Position numbers and translations under genes: made by a program. Of a stretch of 64,000 nucleotides of DNA, positions 12,823 through 23,545 are shown piece after piece (positions within the stretch are counted from its first letter, which is position 1; the number at the start of each line of letters is the position of its first letter). Under the pieces are notes generated by a model that made no database searches, had not been told where the DNA came from, and saw only the letters and a list, made by a program, of their open reading frames with translations. The DNA is from Druceiella hillmani (Eukaryota > Arthropoda > Insecta > Lepidoptera > Hepialidae). The stretch lies in NCBI GenBank assembly GCA_039881145.1, contig JAYKKI010000138.1:124001-188000 (forward strand), written 5' to 3'.

Positions 12823-14809
12823 CGTGTTTGTAAACGACAAGTATGAACCATGATGTTTGCATTGGGAGTTCTTAAAGTTTTGATTTAATATATCAATAAG
12901 TGTTACTGGATACGTAGTCCCATTTGTTATTTTATTTAACTATACTATTACAAATGACGGTTTATCTTTTAGTTAAAAGATCCAATATGTTTATACTTGG
13001 TATAAAATATTATTTTCTTTCTTTTAAAATATGGTGTGGAAGAGGTTTATGGTTAAACTCATTCGTAGCCAGAGGAAAAACTACGTGATCGCATATTGTC
13101 GACGATGGATAGAAATATAGGTCGTTGTTTTAATTTATTATTTTGTGTGTAGAAACATTTTGCAGTTTATACCACTTTACGTAATGTGCGACTAAAGGCT
13201 GAACTGTTGTGTGGCATATCGATCGAATTAAAAAAGGTTCTTTGCGGAACATGAGTAGCGTAAATTGTTCTTCAATAAGAAAATGGTAGTTTTGGATTAG
13301 GAGTTTTCTGTTAAACTACTATATATAATATCTTTTCCCCATAATTCATTTTGAGGAAAGTAGTAATTAAGTTCCTTCGATCGTTTCAGCAAAAAAAGGG
13401 ACCAAAATGAAATTAGAATTAACCTCAACTTTAAACGATCATCATTTTTGCATTATTAAAAATATGAACTGCACTATGTATCGATTTGAATGTTTTTAAT
13501 CACCCATACTCTCCAAAGTATCCTTAACTTTGGTTCTGAAGTTGATTACTGCAAAACGCTTTCTAGGAATTTTCCTAATTACTTTTAATGCATGGCTTGC
13601 TAGTCCATAGTAAATATTTTAATTATTTAATAAAAATTTCATATTTGAGATAAGTTATGAAGAAGATACTAAGTGACAAAACACAGGTTTATTTGATTTC
13701 ATAAAATTTCATCACATTTTTAATATTTTTTATTTTTATTCGAGAAAGAAAATCAAAAGGAAAATAGAGACTTGGTCCTATTTTATAATATGCACGATAA
13801 TACAAAATAAGATTTTTATGAAAATTTATTTAACTACTCTTACTGCATGTAGATTAAATAAGATATAAATATTTATTTTCATTTTGCAACTGGATATTTT
13901 TTAGTTAGAGTCTGTCTATCTCCAGGCTTTTTTGAGACACGAAAGTTTCCTGATATTATTGTAGATATGAACTAATTTAAATAATATATTTTGACCTACA
14001 TTTCTTTGAACCTTATTACTTTAATTTACTCCCGTTATATCTGGCTACTTTTTAAATGTTTTTGATTAACATGTCTTCATGGGCAATTAATATACGTATA
14101 ACTTAATCAACAAATAAATTTGAGTAAGATGTTAAACCCAAAATCGTCATCATGACCTATGTTCAAAAGGTCACGTTGGTTGAAAAAACCGCGAAACATC
14201 TTGGTGATAGATAATTGCTGAAATCACTTATTTATCATAAATGTCGTGAAAAAATAATCTTTAGGCAATATTGATGGAAGTGAGATTAAAATACTAGCAG
14301 ACTCAGAAGTAAGGAGCGGTAGACAAGGATTGGACCTAGTCATTTTACTATGATAATAAATACCACTGATAATGGAAATAAATTATTTTTCCTTTCTAAC
14401 TACGTATATATTGCTTGGTAGGATTAGTAACATAAGAACTGTTTTAAAATAACTGATGTCATTATGCTGTAATATATGTATTTGTAAATTTGGTAACAAT
14501 GCGTTATTATAAGCATAATCATATTGTCAATAAGAACCAATCCATTGAATACACTACAGGAGTATATAATTAATTTTTGACTCCTTGATGATTTCAAAAA
14601 CATATTCTGAAATCTTTATAAGATATAAAACTCCAAATATAAATTTATGTTTGTTAAAAACGTATGTGAAATATTTGCTTATTTTCCTGGAATAAAATAC
14701 ATACTATAAAGATTTAAGATAATTTATTAAAGCTTAATGACTTCTTAAGCAACTAAAATTTGATTTCAAAATTACTTAAACCATAAGATAGTTAATAAAT
14801 AAAGCACAC

Positions 14810-15110
14810 ACATTGGTCGTTATCCCGCCATTACGTACCTATCAAGCTTCTTGGGGTTCAAACACGAATATTAGACGGCATATTTAACCAGAGGTCATGT
14901 ATAGGAGGCATCAATCGAATATATTAAAAGCCATTTCGCAGACTCGTTTAATATTCCATTCCTCCAGGGAATTAATTAAGACCTACCGGTTACGATCTGC
15001 GGTCAGCAATTAATAGCATTTTAGAGCCTTGTAATTCTTTGGTGGGCGGACTCTTGGAGGGGACTGTATGTAATTGTTACGTGAAAATGAGCGCAAAATC
15101 TGAGTGTCTA
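14810..15110. other. Higher-complexity block, possible conserved non-coding element
   Basis: About 300 bases of balanced, non-repetitive sequence containing homeodomain-like cores (GGAATTAATTAAG, CAGCAATTAATAGC), an AGAGGTCATG nuclear-receptor-like half site and GGTGGGCGGACTC. Frames are interrupted on both strands. The motif matches are by eye and short, so the regulatory reading is inference. Confidence 0.25.
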
Positions 15111-16202
15111 GTATATTATATCCATATCTTACATAGGAATTTATATTAGTCTATGGATAACTTTCCTAATCATATTTAAGCGAGTATATGAAGTAAGTGA
15201 CATTACTTTTATATCCTTAATAACAATATCTACACTGACGGAAAGAATGGATGCACGGGAATTGAAACATTTATGCCATACAAGAAAACATTTATGACAT
15301 CTCAAGTGAAAAAAGTCTAAATAGAATCAAAATTAAATTTAAGCCTTTATTGCGTTAAAACTAAGGTGCGGGATGAAAAAAAATAATAATATAAGAAAAA
15401 TTAATTTTTCGTTCTAAACCATTTTAGCAAAATAAATCAATCATAAAAAGAGCATCATAATTCATTTAAGTGTCTTTAAATCTTTAAATATTTAAACAAC
15501 ATTTCAACATATATCATCATAACTAACTAAATCATTTAATAAGATCACTAACTAAAAAAGACCTCTTTCAAATAAACTTATTGACGATTTCATTAATCTG
15601 CCCAGTTTTTCACAACATAATTTATTGTCCACAAAATGTGATTGTTAAATCATTTACCTAGAAAATAAATGAAACATTGTTCAACCTAGATTTATGATTC
15701 AAATAGCTTTACGATTCGTGTCAATAGGTTTTGTATGTTTAAATTTTTAAATTAATTAGTGAAATCGAAAAGATTTCGTTGAGATATTTAATATAAGTTA
15801 GACTTTAGAGAAGAAGACTTGTAGAAATATTATCATGACGATCATGATTTTTGTACAATATGATGTTCCTACACAGTGCCCAGCAAATATATCTTATGAG
15901 TTAACTGACTTAAAATTAGAAGCACTGATTGATGTGTGGATGGCAGAAGCCATCTATTACTCCAGAATATTCTTTACTTTTTTATAAAAATATATCATCA
16001 TTTCAATAAAACATAAAAAATATTATAGAAAAGAAGTTTCTTATTATTGTTTCCATCGTTGTCAGATTTGTTCTTAGTGCTCGTAGCAATCTATTTTCAA
16101 TGCGAATGAAATATTCCCACGATCATCATAATTTTTGAGTCAGATCACGATTATGCATAAGGTATAGAAAACAAACGACGTTAAATCTATTTCTTTCAAC
16201 AG

Positions 16203-16450
16203 CTTAACGTGGAAATTAAATAACAGATAGTTTATCTTCGAGGTTTGTCACCTGCATTTGAATTAGTCTTGCTGTTTATATACGCAGGCGGTGATTTTTA
16301 TTTATCGAGGGTGTCTGGGGTAAGCTTAGGCTACTCGTGTTAAAATTGTGACGTAGGAAAAAATGCGAGGTGACACCAAAGGTATTTTTGTTTTTATTAC
16401 GAGCCGATCAAGGTGTCTTAGGGTTGCTATGTGAAATTGGCGAGAGAAAA
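16203..16450. other. Higher-complexity block with splice-like edges
   Basis: A pyrimidine tract plus CAG (TTTCTTTCAACAG, ending at 16202) and a donor-like GGG|GTAAGC at about 16320 bound 117 bases. All three plus-strand frames of that interval contain stops, so a coding exon is excluded. A non-coding exon or regulatory element is possible. Confidence 0.2.
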
Positions 16451-17944
16451 TGTCTGCTTTGTGTGAAAATGGAATAAATGAAACAGAAAAAAATACTTTA
16501 TTGTTAGTTCTGCCTTTGTACTACCAAATTAATTCACACAAAATTATGTTAACGGTTTTGTAACTTACTTATTTATTCAATGTCTAAAGAAAATTATTTT
16601 TCCGTCAGAAAATTTTAAGAAACGAGATAAAGAAATTAACAAAAACTCAATTTGGCTTTTGAAATATATAGATTAGGATAACAGTTTTTATATAAATTAT
16701 TATTCTGTATATAGACTGCGATTCAGTTTATTACATGCGTTATAAAAGTTAGTGAAATTTATTGTTTTCTTATTTGTTTATTTATTTCAATAATAATTAA
16801 AAATTAGGTGATACTATGTTTATACATTATTCTGGCGGAGACATATTTCTTGTATCGTTTATAAATGTTTGAAGTCACGATAATCTTCAAAATCCCGAAG
16901 TATGTATTAACCAATACACACCAAGTATACAACCAATAAACAAAAATTGCACATCGTATTTTGCTTTTAACGATCGGCCGTGTCTTCCTTTAAATCAGGT
17001 TGTAATGTCCAGGAGATTGCCGCCTTCATGATTAAAGATGATATTATATTGAATTTTCTTTAGGTGTTTTATAATTATAATTGAACTTCTAATTTTTTAG
17101 TACGTTTAAAACAGTTAAAATCTAACGGATAGACATTTAATAAGGGCCTATTGGAAAATATAGTACAAAACTAGCGAAAGAGATCAAATTTTTCTAACTT
17201 TAACGAAAGAAGACAATTGTTGGTAGTTTCCACGATGAAATTTAACTTCCTTATCTACAGTAAGAATCAAAAACAAGAATGTAAGTTATCAGTTTTTGTC
17301 TTGTCTCATTGTCAATAATTAAATTTAAGTTTATCATTAGTGGTAATGTGGCCAGGTGATATTTGAAATTGTATTATTACTGAGTGAAAAACTGCTTAAA
17401 GTTTTAAAAGTATCGCAATCAGCTTTGCTATTTCTGACATCAGTTACCTGTAAAATGAATAGGTAGACATAAATTAATTTAGACAGCATATATTTCTACC
17501 CTTCAATGTATAAAAGTACCTCAAAACTTAATTTGAATCTGGTCTACCAAATTCTTATTCCTTGAAATTTGTTATTTTCAGTTTATTTTTTCTACTACTA
17601 ATTTGTAATAATGTCTATATTCTATAATGATAAAAGATTATTTTCGTAGGTGGTACCTGCGACAGATCTAGCTGTTTATTTGAGTTGAATTTCCAATTTT
17701 TTATTTATCCAGCACCGGACAAAAGAAAATTATCTCTTTCTTAAAATTTTCCTTTTCTAACCTTTTAATAGTCGACTAAAGTAGTAGGTTCTTTCAAATG
17801 AGCCCTTGGAAAGGTAATCGTGTACGAGAAAATGATGGATGGAGTAAAAAGAATTAATTCAAAAAGATCGAACGAAAGGCTTTGGCCAAGCACGTTATTA
17901 GATAAAGTAGAGTTTTTTTTAAATAAGATTATTGGCACTATTCA

Positions 17945-18500
17945 TTTATAATACAGGTGACAGAATGTCCCAATGAATAACGTCTTTATGGTTGCACCAA
18001 GGAACTATCGTGACCTTTACTTCTATGTGGATAGGTTTTGGCGTTGAAATTCCGGTCTTTCGGTTCTAGGCGACTGACGATTACGAGAATGATTCACAAA
18101 GTATACTCACTTCTTGTAGCCAGTCATCAAACGTTTAAGATATTCTTGGTTGGCTTGTGATGACAAAGAAGTCATACAGATGTTAAAACGCAATTACTCA
18201 TGCGGGATTAACGACCCAAGTTTTCAAATGTTACCAATTGCGTAAAGATATAATGAGACCGTGCTTTTGGGTATTAAATACTGCGCCACCTGCACGAACA
18301 GCAACGCCGTGCAATCATCTCCGTCATCTAGAACGTGGAGCATCTTCAAATTTCAGGTATCACTAATAAAAGCGATCGAACCATCGAGAAAGCGATCAAG
18401 TTGTCGCATAACAGACAGTGCCTTCTTTCATCGTTTGATTAATTTTCGCTGCAAAAATTCATGCAGAACTTCTACACGACACTCGTGAAGAAAGGTGCTC
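17945..18500 (-). pseudogene. Mariner transposase relic
   Basis: Read on the minus strand, frames with stops and shifts recover the middle of a mariner-family (DD34D type) transposase. In order they show a piece like RWF-DRF followed by EDAPRS; STVSLYLYAIG, matching the end of the helix-turn-helix region; KLGSLIPHE; ANQEYLKRLMTGYKK at about 18107-18160, matching the family's VTGDEKW catalytic block; VNHSRNRQ; PEFQRQNLS; and PWCNHKDVIHWDIL at about 17956-18000, matching the WWDWKGVIxYELLP block. The first catalytic aspartate of TGDEKW is Tyr here, and several stops interrupt the frame, so it is dead. The C-terminal third with the other catalytic aspartates is missing. No terminal repeats could be found. 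The family assignment rests on ordered motifs recognised by eye. Confidence 0.8.
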
Positions 18501-19621
18501 CTTCACAGTGATTCACTAAAATATATATTTTTTGACATGTTTACCGTGTCAATGATAATAATATACCGATTGAACTAGTAAGTTTAGGCTGCTTATACTC
18601 GTGTAATCGAGCTATGGAACATTCCGAACATTCGAGAAACTATTTGAATAACTATGAAAAAGTGTCTCAGAAATTTCCCTTCGATTCAATCATTATATAA
18701 CATGGGATAATAATCGTATATATTTCCATAAGATTGATTTTATGGAAAAATTTACAATTAAAAGTAAATATAAAACCTAATTTTGAGAAAAGTTTAAATA
18801 AATTACTAATTCAATAGTAAGCCAGCACGGTTCGTCTAAAATCACGATTAAAGATAATTTAAGTCTTTGTATGACTTTTAAGCTTTGCAAAGTCAACTGC
18901 AAAACAAAGGCCAAAGAACCTTACAAATTTGAACCGTGAAACAATAAGGGGGCGGAAAGTTGATGATTTTGCGTGGCGATGACTTGATAACTTTTCACCG
19001 GAAAGTTTTTGAAAAGATGCCATGCTTCGAATAAACAGAGTTTAAATAATCTTTTGCATGATAAGACCTAATTTGAAATTGCGCAGATTCAGGGCACTAG
19101 ATTAATTCCATTGTACGTAAGCATTTAAAAACGAATAACGGTGATAGAATTTAAACTCTAATTGTAAACATTTCCTGGCATTTACATATATTTCCTGCAC
19201 ACAGGGATATTTTACAGATATTTATAGCCAGACATTTACAGACATTTCCTTCATGCAAAGTATCACTTTCATACGATATTCTGCACATTATACATTCTTT
19301 GGACTATTTAATGTAGACATAAATCAATCGATTTGAATATGGTTTTCGTTCGCATAAACAAAGTGCTGAAATGAAAACGAGAAAAAATAAAGAAAGGAAC
19401 AAAAAACAATATTGACAGTCATGGGGCTTTCAACAGAATTGAAAATATATTAAGATAATTCTTAATATCTTCTAGATATAATATAAATATAAAACATTGA
19501 TACTACAGTACCCTGGAAATTGTTTCAGCATTAATACACATATAAATATAAGTATATTTAATAAAAAAAAAAAAGAAATTAAAAGAAATAAATAAATAAA
19601 TATATGAATACACAAAACCGG
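18501..19621. other. Non-coding stretch with a GC-richer block
   Basis: The block at 18830-19060 is higher in complexity (AATAAGGGGGCGGAAAG, TTTGCGTGGCGATGAC, TTTTCACCGGAAAG) and lacks an open frame. It could be conserved non-coding DNA. The rest is AT-rich and unremarkable. Confidence 0.4.
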
Positions 19622-19773
19622 AGATATGTAGAATTAGTGTATTACCTTGTCCTTACTTTCAAATACCCTTGCTTTTGTATAAATATATTACCGATAATAA
19701 GATATGTAGAATTAGTATATTACCTTGGCCTTACTTTCAAATACCCTTGCCTTTGCAATATATTACAGACAAT
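19622..19773. repeat. 78-bp tandem duplication
   Basis: AGATATGTAGAATTAG starts at 19622 and again at 19700. The two copies differ at a modest number of positions and by small indels near their ends. A short open frame across it encodes the same near-repeat peptide twice (RYVELVYYL twice), a by-product of the duplication. It abuts the upstream edge of the hammerhead-bearing repeat copy. Confidence 0.9.
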
Positions 19774-20135
19774 AACTTCCGTTTAATTTTATTACATACA
19801 CCCTAAAGTTTGCATTGTATAACTTCACATAATAATAACAATTGAATTTATTACCCCAACTAGAATACTGGTATATTGTCTAACTCTCTGTAATATAATA
19901 AAACCTAGTCTGCGCCCCTTCAATAAACTCACTAACATAAACAATGGGAAAATCCGCACAAAGTAGTCTTCCGCTATTGTGTTTGAAACATATAAATGCT
20001 GTTGGTTGTTCCTAAGAGTTAATATTTGCTAATATCCCACCTGAAGATGTTGTAATACAACGAAACCTAGGTCGTGGTAAAGAAATTAAAGAAAGTAGAA
20101 ATAATACTACATCACGTAGTTTCATTTAATTATTA
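19770..20135 (+). repeat. Penelope-like terminal repeat, longest well-preserved copy
   Basis: This copy shares about 265 bases upstream of the ribozyme with the copy at 59160-59560. Shared landmarks are TTACATACACC near the start, CTGCGCCCC, AATCCGCACAAA and TGGTTGTTCCTAAGAGTTAA. After the ribozyme comes GTAAAGAAATTAAAGAAAG, then the hairpin ACTACATCACGTAGT and TTTCATTTAATT. The usual end CGCCAAATATATTCAA is missing. No reverse transcriptase or GIY-YIG endonuclease frame is attached. Confidence 0.85.
20036..20078 (+). ncRNA. Hammerhead ribozyme, structurally intact copy
   Basis: A minimal hammerhead fold can be traced base by base. Stem I is CCAC (20037-20040) with GUGG (20074-20077). The core is CUGAAGA (20041-20047), followed by one extra U at 20048. 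Stem II is GUUGU (20049-20053) with ACAAC (20057-20061), loop AAU. The second core part is GAA (20062-20064). Stem III is ACC (20065-20067) with GGU (20070-20072) around UA. The cleavage base is C20073, so scission would fall between 20073 and 20074, at a classic GUC site. Stem III is the palindrome ACCUAGGU with a two-base loop. That is too tight for a stable monomer and suits a dimeric ribozyme, as proposed for minimal hammerheads of Penelope-like elements. The extra U before stem II departs from the textbook core. Activity is inferred, not shown. Confidence 0.8.
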
Positions 20136-20480
20136 ACTTTACTTGTATAGATATACAAAGCATTATGTCACACAAAACGTCACCTTTCTAGCTACAGATA
20201 TACAGCTATTACAGCACGTCGGTGACGCAGAACTCATAAGATTTTACCTAGCCAAAAAACGTCCAACGCGTATATCATTCAGTCGGGTATAAGCAATGTA
20301 TTGATGTATATGTGTGTATACGTATATATATCAGACCGCTGGGTGTGCGCTAGTCTGGTACCAGAGCAGTAGATATCATTTACAGAATGCCCGGGATCCC
20401 TATCCACGCACGCACGAACGCGCGCGCTTATATAGGCACGCACGCATGCACGCAAGCACGCACAGCGTACGAAAGAAATG
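20136..20480. other. CpG-containing region with GCAC-type simple repeat
   Basis: GC is higher than the surroundings from about 20240. There is a perfect 12-bp palindrome TCTGGTACCAGA at 20354-20365. At about 20404-20466 lies a CACG/GCAC-type simple repeat interrupted by CGCGCGC and TTATATAGG. A promoter can be imagined but not supported, because no transcript or coding start follows. Confidence 0.5.
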
Positions 20481-21666
20481 ATATAATTTTATTACATTAT
20501 TTTAATTTCCAGAAAACAAGAAGAAATTGGAATCAGAAGTTTTGACTGTAAAAATTTACTCCATGTTAAAAATTGGAGATACATGCAATTATTTGTATTA
20601 TAAATAGTAACACATAGAGCAGGAAAGATTTATGTTTAATTTATTTGTTCCTTAATGGCAATTTCTATTACAAAATGCTATTAATGGTAATTTCTATTAG
20701 AATTCAGTACGGTCACTGGAAGTAATTGCTCAATTATAAACGTTAATCACAAAAAACTTAAATTTATATTTTGAAGCACAATTTTGAGGGTTGAGAGAGA
20801 TTAAACTATTTTTTTTATTGCATCACGTTATGTATAAAGTAAAACTCATAAAATGTTGGTTCAATGCATTTTTTCCGACAAAATTCACAATCATATCTGA
20901 AAAATATTTATTAAAAATCATAATTATGAGATAATTATTAAAGAAAATATAAGAATAACATTACCTAAGATATACTTTTTTAAATTTTAAATCAAATAAG
21001 TTAATTAATTTTTTCGATAGGTAATTTAATATAGTTAATGTTAATTCAAATAACAAAAGTTAATTATAGCGTAAAATGAATGACAGATGTAAATGCGTAA
21101 CAATGAAATAGTTTACATTTACATTTTATTTATTAATTAAATATTTAAAACGTTAACATGCTTTCTATATGCTTTAGATTCAAAGAATACGTACTCATTA
21201 CACTTGGTATACCGACTTCACATATTTATAGTACATATATTTATAGTGTACATTTTTCATTCGGCCATTTTTATTAAGCGATCTGCGCTTAATAAATTTT
21301 GTACAGATATTTTTGTACAGATATTTTTAAGTTTAACCCATTAGCTCATCACTAAATTTTTGCGGAATATATATTAAAGGTTTTGAATTAGAGTGATATT
21401 TGCGAGGCCATAAAGATCCAGCCAAACCAGGGAAAGATGTATGGATAGAGGTACATTTTCGTTGTTAATTGGAAACATAATAAAAATATTTATGAAAGAA
21501 CTAAAGTTCTATATACCATTAAAAAGCACAGGAGTATATATTTATCTTTAATATTTTGTAATAAACAAACCATAATGATTTTATTATTTTTTATATTCAG
21601 TAATAAAATAAAGAAATGGACATTTTTATGAAAAGTGAAATTATCAAAAGGCATTCAATAATGTAA
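20481..21666. other. AT-rich non-coding stretch, nothing recognised
   Basis: Short direct repetition (TTGTACAGATATTTT twice near 21300) is the only structure noticed. There is no coding signal. Confidence 0.5.
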
Positions 21667-21920
21667 TCATTCATGCTGAACTAAGCATTTTGGTCCGGTG
21701 ATAGTATTCTTGGTGTAATTTCTTCGTAATTTTATACTATGTGCATTCTTGCCTGACTTTTGTAATATTGTACTTTGCCCTCGTATATAGTAACATTTAA
21801 AATAACCCGGAAATTTTCCAAATTTTTCTAATTTATTGTCTCGAATCTTTAAGTTTTTAAGATGCATCTTCAGAGCACTTCGCTTACTCGGATCGACATG
21901 TTAGTTTGGTGATGTAAGTT
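21667..21920 (-). repeat. Unidentified dispersed repeat, copy A
   Basis: A 66-residue minus-strand open frame (21667-21867) aligns by eye with a decayed second copy at about 22960-23215. Shared DNA landmarks are ATACTATGxxCATTCTTGC-like text, TAACATTT/GGCATTTT followed by GGAAATTT, and CTTACTCGGATCG versus CTTGGATCGGATGG. The similarity shows in both DNA and translation (FKCYYIRGQ versus SKCHDT-SKVQ), so both may derive from a once-coding mobile element. I cannot name the family. Confidence 0.45.
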
Positions 21921-22649
21921 TTTTAGATTTGTTAAAATGTATATTGTAATGAAACTAAAAAATTTACATCACCTGTGTGCGGCTGTCTTCGCAGAGATAG
22001 TCATCCTAATACAAAAATTGTTCACAATAATACACTCATTATTTTGAATATTTTATTTACCTTAATTTTACGCAAATAAACCACCGTTTGACAAATTTAA
22101 ATTTAATACAGCTTCTCTTTTAATTATTGAATTTATTGACAACACAAAAAAATTATCTAAAAAAGGGAATAAATTGTTATAAGTGATGCTGAAATGAATA
22201 TTCTAGTTAATAATAAATATGGATTCTGGCTAGAATGATCGATTTATAGAATCAAATTGTAACGTAAAAGAAAAGATCAAAAGGTAAATTAAGAAAACTC
22301 AAAAAGAAGTACAAATATAGTTACCGATAATACCATTTAGTTATTGAATAGACAATGAGTGGAAAAATAATAAAACGAAAATTTAGATAAGATAGGCCGC
22401 AAAGCTTAAACGGAAATAAACGAATGAATGAATTTGAGATCAACGATAGGTCAAAAAATCCAAGAAAGGCGCTATTTACAAATACATCGAGCTCTAAGTA
22501 AAAATGGGATGGAAATCTAACTAAATAAGATTAAAGGTTAAATTTGAATCAATTGTGGAAACGAGAAAACAGATATTTCGCTGTTTACGGTTCGTACTGA
22601 GTATAAATATTAAAATAATCATATTTTATACAAACTAGTAAGACACGGA

Positions 22650-22830
22650 TCCTGTGACTGGGATGTGTTGAAAGAATGAACCAAAATACAATAGCTAATA
22701 GGTTACTAGACGGAAAAGCAGAAGACTCAAAACTTAGACCAAGCCCCGGAGATAAAGGAAAGTTTGAAAAAGAAAGATATTAGAAAAATGGGAGTCTTCA
22801 AATGGAAAAAAATAATTGCAGTTCTGGATA
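22650..22830 (+). pseudogene. Non-LTR reverse transcriptase C-terminal relic
   Basis: The first frame from about 22655 gives GCVERMNQNTIANRLLDGK followed by KLRPSPG. This matches the conserved GHVxRM...RLLxGK...RxxGRPxKxW tail of insect non-LTR (LINE) reverse transcriptase polyproteins. After a frameshift between about 22735 and 22775, the next frame gives SLKKKDIRKMGVFKWKK, matching the following DLRKMGVxxWRxxAxDRxxWR block. The order and spacing of the two blocks fit the family. Nothing of the catalytic FADD region or the endonuclease is seen upstream, so this is a 5'-truncated dead scrap, typical of LINE insertions. The exact LINE clade cannot be told from this tail. Confidence 0.7.
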
Positions 22831-22959
22831 CTACAGCAGTTATTTTTGGGAAAACTTCAGTCATATCTAGACTTTTCATTTAATCAGGGAAATCCACGCC
22901 TATACTTCACCCAGGCTCATCAAATATTCGCGGCAGTACTGTGCATTGGTTTTGAGTCC

Positions 22960-23215
22960 GGCGCCGAAGTTTTTCGTATTATTCTCTTTAGAATTTGAAA
23001 TACTATGCACTCATGCTTAATTTTTATAGTTTTGGTTGCACCTTGCTCTATGTATCGTGGCATTTTGAGAAAAGCAGGAAATTTATAAAATTTGTAAAAT
23101 TAAAAGTTTTGTGACTTTTGGGTTTCTGTGGTATTTATTTAGAATCCAGGATGTTGTGTAATATATATACTCTTCTTCAAAACAGTTGGTTTACTTGGAT
23201 CGGATGGTTAGTCTC
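22960..23215 (-). repeat. Unidentified dispersed repeat, copy B
   Basis: Diverged partner of 21667-21920 in the same orientation, about 1.3 kb away, more heavily interrupted by stops. It lies just downstream of the LINE relic but in the opposite reading direction, so a link to that element is uncertain. Confidence 0.45.
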
Positions 23216-23518
23216 TAAGATCCTGTATGAAATCCGAAAAGTCAGAAATCGTGTGTCAATTATACGCCTGCTCAGTTTACGACATTTGGCTGTCATACAT
23301 TTTGAAGTAGTATTATTGCATATTTTGATCCTTTCGCAATTTAAATGGAGCTAAAGTTCGTGGCGTTACATATATTTTTAGACAAGTTTCTTAGTTTGCA
23401 ATTACTTAGAGTGAAATTGTCGCTCGTTTGAGTACGATTATCTCCTCACACTCATTTATAGATTTGAAAGATGTTTTCTCGTCAAAAGTCGCCAACAAAA
23501 AATAATGGTAAAAAATCT

Positions 23519-23545
23519 CATACAGCTATATTTTATAGCTGTATG
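23519..23545. repeat. Perfect 12-bp hairpin
   Basis: CATACAGCTATA (23519-23530) and TATAGCTGTATG (23534-23545) are exact reverse complements around TTT. No longer terminal structure or target duplication is evident. Confidence 0.9.

Larger units (their letters stand above)
12823..17944. other. AT-rich non-coding stretch with two GC-richer patches
   Basis: No coding region recognised. Two blocks stand out from the background, at 14810-15110 and 16203-16450, and are listed separately. The rest is AT-rich with short chance frames only. Confidence 0.5.

Noticed and set aside
14860..14876. GGTTCAAAC resembling a tRNA T-loop
   Set aside because: No matching acceptor stem, D-arm or A-box at the required distance.
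16203..16319. Possible coding exon between an acceptor-like and a donor-like site
   Set aside because: All three forward frames contain stops within the 117 bases.
20280..20470. Possible promoter (TCAGTC, TATAAG, TTATATAGG and CpG-containing sequence)
   Set aside because: The motifs are short and not spaced like an arthropod core promoter. No coding or transcript evidence follows.
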